Part shown: positions 11,168-16,904 of the stretch, piece after piece
How positions within the stretch are numbered: the stretch's first letter is position 1
Layout of the letters: each line of letters opens with the position of its first letter
Virus record (IMG/VR): IMGVR_UViG_3300023297_000104
Span: 1-21,507 of that record
DNA: 21,507 bases
DNA from: a virus
Strand: one strand, 5' to 3'
Translations under genes and position numbers: made by a program
Notes under the pieces: generated by a model
The model's input: the letters and a program-made list of their open reading frames with translations, nothing else
The model's database searches: none
Told to the model about the DNA's origin: nothing

Positions 11168-12006
11168 GTAAAATGGATATAAAGATAGAAGCGGAGAAAC
11201 TAAAGAAAATGTACGATGACGACCCACGTAGTAATAGTTTCAATGCTATAATTTATGGGGGTACTGGCTCTGGTAAGACGTCACTTTTAAGAACGTGTCG
11301 ATTACCTCTCCATGTAGATTCCTTTGACCCTGGTGGAAGTAAGGTACTTCAAGGTGAGGCGATTCTAAACGATGTAAAATACCTAGATGAAATGAGTCGT
11401 GGGAATATAGTAGTCGACTCCCGCTTTGAAACTGAGGAACCTGCGCACCCTCAAGCTGCTAAACTATGGGACGATGAGTTTCATCGAAGAAAGAAGATGG
11501 GATACTTTGACCACATCGGTACTTATGTTATTGACTCTATGACAACATGGGCTCAAGATATTATGTATGAAATTATTAAGAAAGCAGGAAGAGGTGGTGG
11601 TCAACCTTTCCAAAATGATTGGCTACCTCAGATGACAGTAATTGAAAATGCTATACGAGATATAATCTCATTACCATGTGATTGCATACTGTTGGGACAT
11701 GATAGTTCTGATAAGGATGACGCCACAGGTAAAATGTTTATTTCCTTGATGATTACTGGTAAGTTAGTAAGAAGAGTCCCATTATTATTCGACGAAATGT
11801 ACGTCGCCATGACTAAAGAAACTAGTAAGGGAATTGAATACCAATTACTTACTCAAAAAACTGGTCTTTATCAGGCAAAAAGTAGACTTGCCAAGATGGG
11901 CGAACTTGAGACGTATGAAGTTCCAGATATTAAGGCTATATTAAGAAAAACAGGTCGTGATACTAACGATAAACCATCACTATTTGAAGGAGGAAATGAA
12001 GAATGA
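11164..12006 (+). CDS. sak4: Sak4-like RecA-fold ATPase (AAA_24 type)
   Basis: Predicted phage single-strand annealing/recombination ATPase. The 280-residue protein has Walker A GGTGSGKTS (about 32-40), a Walker B-like strand (TYVIDSMTTWA) and a following CDCILLGHDSSDKD strand that fits the RecA-fold sensor region. The N-terminal DPRSNSFNAIIYGGTGSGKT is typical of AAA_24/Sak4 proteins. Sak4 ATPases usually sit beside an SSB, and here an SSB-like gene follows at 12308, with a recombination nuclease upstream. The Walker motifs are seen directly; the annealing role is from family knowledge. Confidence 0.83.
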   Translation: MSKMDIKIEAEKLKKMYDDDPRSNSFNAIIYGGTGSGKTSLLRTCRLPLHVDSFDPGGSKVLQGEAILNDVKYLDEMSRGNIVVDSRFETEEPAHPQAAKLWDDEFHRRKKMGYFDHIGTYVIDSMTTWAQDIMYEIIKKAGRGGGQPFQNDWLPQMTVIENAIRDIISLPCDCILLGHDSSDKDDATGKMFISLMITGKLVRRVPLLFDEMYVAMTKETSKGIEYQLLTQKTGLYQAKSRLAKMGELETYEVPDIKAILRKTGRDTNDKPSLFEGGNEE

Positions 12007-12257
12007 TGTACCAACGGAGTAACAAACAGGGTAACATAACAGACCTAATTAACTTAGATAAAGTAACATCTATCAATATCAAAGTGGTAGATAATATCGG
12101 ACATGTAAAGGTGATGTTAGATTCAGGGGCATTAATTCACATGAATTTAACGAAAGAGGAATCAACTAACCTTCTCAATAAAATGAGTAGTATTGATTCA
12201 GATGATATAATAGACGATATAATAAATGGAAAGGAGGTTAAAAAAGAGAAGAAGTAA
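12003..12257 (+). CDS. Unknown 84-residue acidic protein
   Basis: Begins MMYQRSNKQGNITDLINLDK. The first half is beta-rich (VTSINIKVVDNIGHVKVMLD), and the C-terminus is very acidic then lysine-rich (SIDSDDIIDDIINGKEVKKE). It overlaps the ATPase stop by ATGA, with GGAGG upstream. Placed between the Sak4-like ATPase and the SSB-like protein, it may belong to the same complex; no family recognised. Confidence 0.6.
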   Translation: MMYQRSNKQGNITDLINLDKVTSINIKVVDNIGHVKVMLDSGALIHMNLTKEESTNLLNKMSSIDSDDIIDDIINGKEVKKEKK

Positions 12258-12307
12258 AAGGTAAGTAACTAAACATAGTTTAACTAAATTAGAAGGAGGA
12301 TTTAAGA

Positions 12308-12700
12308 ATGGGTTTTTTGGACATAGATGTTAAAGACGCAATTGAACCTAAAGCAGTAAGTGGTGATGCCGAGTATCAGTTGAGAATCGTGTCAATCGAA
12401 CAGAGGATTAACAAAGCTGGTAATCCCTTTATTTTCCCACGCTTCGATATTCCAAGTGAACCTGCTGCTAAGGACTTCTCCAAGTACCTTCCACTTCCGT
12501 GTGATAGTATGACGGAGAAACAAGTCAACAATGCCAAGTGGGGATTGAAGGCCTTCTTTGAGGCCTTTGATATTAACACAGGAAAAAAGATAGACCTGGA
12601 TGATTGTATAGGGCGTCAGGCATGGGCTATTCTTGGTGTGAGTGAAGATGAAGAGTATGGTGAGCAGAACTTCATCAAACGTTTTATCAAAGCTAAATGA
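12308..12700 (+). CDS. Probable single-stranded-DNA-binding protein (DUF669-like)
   Basis: 130 residues. The start (MGFLDIDVKDAIEPKAVSGD, then EYQLRIVS), the 'INKAGNPFIFPRFDIP' strand pair, the 'KWGLKAFFEAFDI' helix and the 'DDCIGRQAWAILGVSEDEEY' strand pair are the familiar order of phage DUF669-type proteins found next to Sak4 ATPases and used as SSBs. No acidic C-terminal tip like bacterial SSB is present; it ends basic (IKRFIKAK). AAGGAGGA precedes the ATG. The fold is from remembered family pattern. Confidence 0.7.
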   Translation: MGFLDIDVKDAIEPKAVSGDAEYQLRIVSIEQRINKAGNPFIFPRFDIPSEPAAKDFSKYLPLPCDSMTEKQVNNAKWGLKAFFEAFDINTGKKIDLDDCIGRQAWAILGVSEDEEYGEQNFIKRFIKAK

Positions 12701-12741
12701 TTAAGGGGGTTGAGATAGCAATCCATTTATTAACTATAACG

Positions 12742-12780
12742 TTGACATATTGTAGTGAAGGGTACTATCTTATCCTTCAC
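12742..12780 (+). promoter_or_regulatory. Promoter-like site overlapped by a dyad
   Basis: TTGACA (12742-12747) is followed at 18 bases by TATCTT (12766-12771). A perfect 7-bp dyad, GTGAAGG (12755-12761) and CCTTCAC (12774-12780), straddles the -10. Palindrome copy 6 follows at once. This looks like a regulated promoter for the operon starting with the ribbon-helix-helix gene. Confidence 0.5.
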
Positions 12781-12783
12781 ATT

Positions 12784-12806
12784 CTATGGTAAATTTATAA
12801 CCAAAG
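12784..12806. repeat. 23-bp palindrome, copy 6 of 6 (right arm merged with ribosome site)
   Basis: Left arm CTATGGTAAAT is intact; the right arm has become ACCAAAG, which runs into GGAG to form the AAAGGAG ribosome site of the gene at 12817. Confidence 0.75.
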
Positions 12807-12816
12807 GAGAATTAAA

Positions 12817-13053
12817 ATGGCTGGTGAAGTTAGGGAACACAGACCTAGACTCTCTATTGAGATTACTGAGGAACAAGCTTATGCGTTGAGTAAGTTAATC
12901 CCTTGGGGAGCAAAGAACGAACTATTTCGTACGATAATCGAGGACGTAATTACCCTTCTCGAAAAGCACGGCCCTATCATAATAGCCGCCATTTTAACTC
13001 GTCGGTTAACTATTAGGGATTTAGACCATGTAAAGGAGGTAATACCGAAATGA
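12817..13053 (+). CDS. Ribbon-helix-helix DNA-binding protein
   Basis: 78 residues. RPRLSIEITEEQAYALSKLI then PWGAKNELFRTIIEDVITLL fits the strand-helix-helix pattern of Arc/CopG-type dimeric regulators, the strand RLSIEI being the DNA-contacting part. The C-terminus (PIIIAAILTRRLTIRDLDHV) is helical. It is the first gene after a promoter overlapped by a dyad and palindrome copy 6, so autoregulation is plausible. It overlaps the next gene by ATGA. Confidence 0.65.
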   Translation: MAGEVREHRPRLSIEITEEQAYALSKLIPWGAKNELFRTIIEDVITLLEKHGPIIIAAILTRRLTIRDLDHVKEVIPK

Positions 13054-13250
13054 TAGCTAAATATGATGAAACTCATCAAGGTAAAAAGTTGCGGTTTATT
13101 ATAGGTAACATTACAACTAAAATTTCTGGTGCTCTTTATTTAGACCCTGGTATCCCATTAGATATTATTGAAATAGAACCTACTGTATTACCTTCTGAGT
13201 TACCTGGTTACTTAAGGAAGGGAGGGATTAAGGATGGCAACGATAGCTAA
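13050..13250 (+). CDS. Unknown 66-residue protein
   Basis: Begins MIAKYDETHQGKKLRFIIGN and is rich in short strands (TTKISGALYLDPGIPLDIIE). It overlaps the upstream regulator by ATGA, and its last 17 bases overlap the next gene. No family recognised. Confidence 0.6.
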   Translation: MIAKYDETHQGKKLRFIIGNITTKISGALYLDPGIPLDIIEIEPTVLPSELPGYLRKGGIKDGNDS

Positions 13251-13461
13251 TCTCGCCGTATCAGTTTTGGAACTCTCCATAGATGATTGTATAGATTTTA
13301 TAAAGGAACTTCGTGGGAAGAGGAGAATTCCCAAAGTAAAAAAGGTAACTAAAAAAGTAAGTGGTAAGAAACCAACTACCATGAGTATAGATGCTTTGGT
13401 ATCTAAGTTAAGTGAAAGTGACGTTGATGCTCTTATTAAAACTCTTGAGGAGGAAAGTTAA
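13234..13461 (+). CDS. Unknown 75-residue protein with basic centre
   Basis: Begins MATIANLAVSVLELSIDDCI; two short helical modules (SIDDCIDFIKEL and SESDVDALIKTL) flank a basic, threonine-rich linker (RIPKVKKVTKKVSGKKPTTM). The helical halves resemble each other in pattern. GGAAGGGAGGG precedes the ATG within the preceding gene. It lies directly before the ParB-methyltransferase gene with no gap. No family recognised. Confidence 0.6.
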   Translation: MATIANLAVSVLELSIDDCIDFIKELRGKRRIPKVKKVTKKVSGKKPTTMSIDALVSKLSESDVDALIKTLEEES

Positions 13462-14793
13462 ATGAAAGTTGGGATTGTAGATATTAAAAGCATCTGGACT
13501 AAAGAAAGATTTAGAACTGATTATGGAGAGTTAGACCATTTAGTAGATTCAATAAAACAGTATGGGATAATCCAACCTCTTGCTGTGTCGATTAAGAATG
13601 GTGAGAATGAAGGTGAACTTTATTTACTTCTTGCGGGCGGACGTAGGTATCAAGCAGCTACACTTGCTGGAATAAAGGAAGTACCTGTGAGGATTTATGA
13701 AGATGAATTAAATGACCTTCAATTACGTTCTATCGAACTCGAAGAAAATGTCAGGCGTAAGGACCTAACCTTTATTGAAGAATGTAACTTGAAACGTGAG
13801 ATACATAACATTCAAGTAGCATTACATGGTGAGAAAATTTCCACCTCACCTAACGCATCTGGTCACTCACTACGTGACACAGCTAAATTATTAGATAAAT
13901 CTCACGCATCGGTAGTACAGGATATCAAGTTAGCTAACGCAATGGAGAGCTTCCCTGACTTACAGTGGAATAAGTGTAAGAATAAAAGTGATGCGGCAAA
14001 GATGTTTAATAAGTTTGAGGAGAAAATCGTGCGGAGTGACTTAGCAGATAAGGCAGGTAAACTCCTTGGTAAAACCCCAAAGAAACTAATTGATTCTTAT
14101 ATCGTTGGAGATTTTTTTGAAAAGGTAAAAAGTATTCCTGATAATAGTATAGATTTAGTAGAGATAGACCCACCTTATTCAATTGACTTGCCAGGAAAGA
14201 AAGATAAGAATAACTATATAATAAACTATGGTGATGCATATAACGAAGTAGATAACGCTGACTATTTAGAATTTATGCAGAAAACTCTAAGTGAATCCTA
14301 TCGTATAATGAATGACCACTCATGGTTAATCTTATGGTTCGCTCCTGACCCATGGTTCGACATTATGTATCATATGTTAGTTAACGAAGGGTTTAAAACC
14401 AGAAGGTTGTGTGGAATATGGACTAAACCTAATGGTCAAACTCGTCACCCTGAAGTTTACCTCGGTAATAATTTTGAAATGTTCTATTACGCCCGTAAGG
14501 GTGATGCTAAAATCAATTTAGATAAGCGTGGGAGAAGTAACATCTTCGAATTTTCCCCTGTATTTCCAGCACATAAAATCCACCCTACTGAACGACCAGT
14601 AGAGTTGATAGAAGAACTCTTAAGTGTTTTCGCTTGGGAGGGGTCACGAGTGGTAGTACCATTCGCAGGGAGTGGCAATACTTTACGTGCTGCTCATAAT
14701 AAGAAGATGCATCCTATAGGATATGATTTATCTAAAGAATATAAGGATGCCTTCGTAAGTAGAATCATAACCCAAGAAGAAGGAGGAAAGTAA
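13462..14793 (+). CDS. ParB-like domain fused to a DNA methyltransferase
   Basis: 443 residues. Residues 1-120 are a ParB/Srx-type domain with AGGRRYQAATLAG (58-70) and IELEENVRRKDLTFIEE (91-107). About 133-165 looks like the ParB helix-turn-helix (GHSLRDTAKLLDKSHASVVQ). The C-terminal half is a DNA methyltransferase: catalytic DPPY (236-239), HPTERPVELI (374-383) and the SAM-binding FAGSGNT (401-407). Catalytic motif before SAM motif is the beta-class N4-cytosine/N6-adenine order. Such fusions are common in phages and are thought to modify phage DNA against restriction. Target sequence and ParB-domain activity are unknown. Confidence 0.9.
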   Translation: MKVGIVDIKSIWTKERFRTDYGELDHLVDSIKQYGIIQPLAVSIKNGENEGELYLLLAGGRRYQAATLAGIKEVPVRIYEDELNDLQLRSIELEENVRRKDLTFIEECNLKREIHNIQVALHGEKISTSPNASGHSLRDTAKLLDKSHASVVQDIKLANAMESFPDLQWNKCKNKSDAAKMFNKFEEKIVRSDLADKAGKLLGKTPKKLIDSYIVGDFFEKVKSIPDNSIDLVEIDPPYSIDLPGKKDKNNYIINYGDAYNEVDNADYLEFMQKTLSESYRIMNDHSWLILWFAPDPWFDIMYHMLVNEGFKTRRLCGIWTKPNGQTRHPEVYLGNNFEMFYYARKGDAKINLDKRGRSNIFEFSPVFPAHKIHPTERPVELIEELLSVFAWEGSRVVVPFAGSGNTLRAAHNKKMHPIGYDLSKEYKDAFVSRIITQEEGGK

Positions 14794-14794
14794 G

Positions 14795-15115
14795 ATGAAT
14801 AAAGATACGTTTGATGATGTAGTAGATGAGGTATATGATAAATGTGTAAATATCTTAAGTGCCAAAGGATTAATTTATGCTTCTGATGATGACAGGTTTG
14901 AGAACTTTAATACAACAGCTAAAGACCAAGAAATCTTACCAGAGGAAGCACTTCGTGGGATGTTAGGTAAACACGTCACTGCTGTTAACAAGTACATAAC
15001 CAAGCTTTCACAAGGTGAGAATACATCAAAGGAATTATGGGAAGCTTCCATATTTGATTGTATTAACTATTACCTCCTTCTTTATGGTATATTACGTAAC
15101 GAAGGTGATGTGTAA
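14795..15115 (+). CDS. DUF1599/Nmad1-like nucleotide-associated protein
   Basis: 106 residues, all-helical. The pattern CVNILSAKGLIYASDDDRFE then NFNTTAKD, a lone LGKHVTAVNKYI helix and the C-terminal DCINYYLLLYGIL fits the small DUF1599 (nucleotide-modification-associated) proteins found in phages, related in style to MazG-type folds. It lies one base after the methyltransferase and overlaps the dCMP deaminase start by TAATG, which supports a nucleotide-pool role. Family assignment is by remembered pattern. Confidence 0.6.
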   Translation: MNKDTFDDVVDEVYDKCVNILSAKGLIYASDDDRFENFNTTAKDQEILPEEALRGMLGKHVTAVNKYITKLSQGENTSKELWEASIFDCINYYLLLYGILRNEGDV

Positions 15116-15651
15116 TGAAGTGGGATGAATACTTTAAGAACCTAGCTTATGTCGTGGCGAGTAATTCAAAATGCTTGTCACGGCATATAGGTGCGGTGTT
15201 AGTGCAGAATAGAGCAGTTATATCAACTGGTTATAATGGTGCTCCGAGAGGGATACCTCATTGTGGTAAGGAGAGAATGTTAGAGGATAAAGCATTACAA
15301 ATACTAGCAGAATTTAGTACATTTCCGCACGTAGATAAGTATGACGAATTTGCAAGTATATGTCCCCGAACAGTCCTTGGTTATACTTCGGGTGAAGGAC
15401 TCCACTTATGCCCCGCCACTCATGCCGAAGCTAACTGTATCGCCCAAGCTGCTATGAATGGAGTAGTTACGAAAGGTGCTACTATGTATGTAACTTGTGG
15501 TGTGCCTTGTAAGAATTGCCTCGCGCTAATTATAAACGCTGGGATTAAAGAAGTAGTATGTACCTCATTAGAATGGTATGACTCTCTTTCCCCATTTATA
15601 GTTGAGCATTCTAACTTAATCATTAGAGAATATGAAAAGGAGAATAAATAA
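15115..15651 (+). CDS. Deoxycytidylate (dCMP) deaminase
   Basis: Predicted to convert dCMP to dUMP, feeding dTMP synthesis. The 178-residue protein has the zinc/catalytic motif HAEAN (His103, Glu105) and PCKNC (Cys132, Cys135), the N-terminal KCLSRHIGAVLVQNRAVIST and STGYNGAPRG of ComEB-type dCMP deaminases. The longer stretch between GAPRG and HAE (about 46-102) carries additional Cys/His residues, as in T4-type enzymes. No thymidylate synthase gene is in the window. It overlaps both neighbours by one base. Confidence 0.9.
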   Translation: MKWDEYFKNLAYVVASNSKCLSRHIGAVLVQNRAVISTGYNGAPRGIPHCGKERMLEDKALQILAEFSTFPHVDKYDEFASICPRTVLGYTSGEGLHLCPATHAEANCIAQAAMNGVVTKGATMYVTCGVPCKNCLALIINAGIKEVVCTSLEWYDSLSPFIVEHSNLIIREYEKENK

Positions 15652-15815
15652 TGGACGTAACTATGGATGTTGATGTTGTATGTGCAGTATGTGGTGAAAT
15701 TCTAAGCGGTGAAATGGGTAGAAGTGGTTCACTTAGAATAGACCCATGTGAAAAATGCCTAAATGATGCATATGAAGAAGGAGAAGAAGAAGCTAATGGA
15801 AAAGGAGATAAATAA
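15651..15815 (+). CDS. 54-residue zinc-ribbon protein
   Basis: Two knuckles, CAVC (11-14) and CEKC (33-36), form a likely four-cysteine zinc site; the tail YEEGEEEANGKGDK is acidic. Start and stop both overlap neighbouring genes as TAATG. The last codons KGDK-stop contain the AAAGGAGATAAATAATG junction that serves as the next gene's ribosome site. Confidence 0.7.
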   Translation: MDVTMDVDVVCAVCGEILSGEMGRSGSLRIDPCEKCLNDAYEEGEEEANGKGDK

Positions 15816-16021
15816 TGAATGGCTTACCAACAATGTCAGGATTTTGGCCAGATATTTATATGTGTCGTGAAGATAACATAGTAGAAACTATAAATAAAAT
15901 GTTATCAGAACATGCAGACGATTTTCCTAACACAGCATGTGTAGGATTTACAGTATCAAAACCTGACAAGAATCAAATTGTAACAATACATCCTAAAATA
16001 AAACATAAAGGAGATAAATAA
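15815..16021 (+). CDS. Unknown 68-residue protein
   Basis: Begins MNGLPTMSGFWPDIYMCRED and ends IHPKIKHKGDK. Mixed helix/strand with no recognised motif. The gene lies between one-base TAATG overlaps, and its last codons repeat the 17-base ribosome-site/stop/start junction seen at 15801, which sets the exonuclease start. Confidence 0.65.
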   Translation: MNGLPTMSGFWPDIYMCREDNIVETINKMLSEHADDFPNTACVGFTVSKPDKNQIVTIHPKIKHKGDK

Positions 16022-16584
16022 TGGAACTATTTTTTGACACTGAAACATCTGATATGTATAAGTTTAAGAAACCTTACAGTGACTTTACTCAACCATGGAT
16101 AGTACAACTGGGGTTCATTCTTTCTGAACGTGACTCAATTTTTCAAGAAGGAAACCTCCTCATTAGTGCAGGAGAAAGGAAGATTTCATCTGGTGCTGAA
16201 GCAGTACATTGCATCTCGGTTGAAAGTACTAACAAAGGTGGACTTAAGCAGGATGAAGTACTGAAGTTATTTGAATCCTTAATATTAAGAGCAGACATAT
16301 TAGTCTGCCATAACACTGCGTTTGATATGAAAGTAGTATTATCAAATGCTTATAATCTTTATAGTGATGAAGCCATGCTTAAACTCTCAGACCCACATTA
16401 TCAGTATTGTACTATGCTTAATGGTACTCACGTATGTAAACTCCCTGGAAGATATGGGAAATACAAGTGGCCTAAACTTCAGGAACTTCATAAGTTTCTA
16501 TTTGGTGAAGAATTCAAAGATGCTCATGATGCATTAGCTGACGTAAGAGCTTGTCGAAGATGCTACTATGAAATGAATAAATAG
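16021..16584 (+). CDS. DEDDh-family 3'-5' exonuclease (DnaQ-like)
   Basis: 187 residues. Motif I FFDTET (Asp6, Glu8), motif II HNTAFDMKV (Asp102) and motif III HDALADV (His169, Asp174) give a complete DEDDh active site. It may proofread, trim DNA ends or degrade RNA as DnaQ or RNase T relatives do. The polymerase encoded downstream already has its own DEDDy proofreading domain, so this is a second, separate exonuclease. Confidence 0.87.
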   Translation: MELFFDTETSDMYKFKKPYSDFTQPWIVQLGFILSERDSIFQEGNLLISAGERKISSGAEAVHCISVESTNKGGLKQDEVLKLFESLILRADILVCHNTAFDMKVVLSNAYNLYSDEAMLKLSDPHYQYCTMLNGTHVCKLPGRYGKYKWPKLQELHKFLFGEEFKDAHDALADVRACRRCYYEMNK

Positions 16585-16597
16585 AAAGGAAAGTGAA

Positions 16598-16888
16598 ATG
16601 AGAACTACAACTTACAAGTGTGATAAATGCGGTAAAGAAGATACAAGCAATGAGACTTTACAATTAGAGAAAGTAGGTGTTCATGTAGGAGAATACATTG
16701 TACAGTATTCTTATTCAGTAAAACCTAAGTTTGAACTCAATCAAGAATGGTGTAAAGATTGTAGAGTAAAAGCTGGTCTAGCAATACCTCCAAAGAATAA
16801 GATAGTAGAAGTAACACCTATGACTCTTGAAGATTTAGTACATGATATAGCTTACGAAGCAGCTAGTGAAGCTATACAGAATAGTTAA
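16598..16888 (+). CDS. Small zinc-ribbon protein
   Basis: 96 residues. CDKC (8-11) and CKDC (52-55) are likely metal ligands of a zinc ribbon; between them is a beta-rich stretch (LEKVGVHVGEYIVQYSYSV). The C-terminus is an acidic helix (LEDLVHDIAYEAASEAIQNS). AAAGGAAAG precedes the ATG. Found between the exonuclease and polymerase genes; no specific family. Confidence 0.7.
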   Translation: MRTTTYKCDKCGKEDTSNETLQLEKVGVHVGEYIVQYSYSVKPKFELNQEWCKDCRVKAGLAIPPKNKIVEVTPMTLEDLVHDIAYEAASEAIQNS

Positions 16889-16904
16889 ATAGAAAGGAAG
16901 TAAG

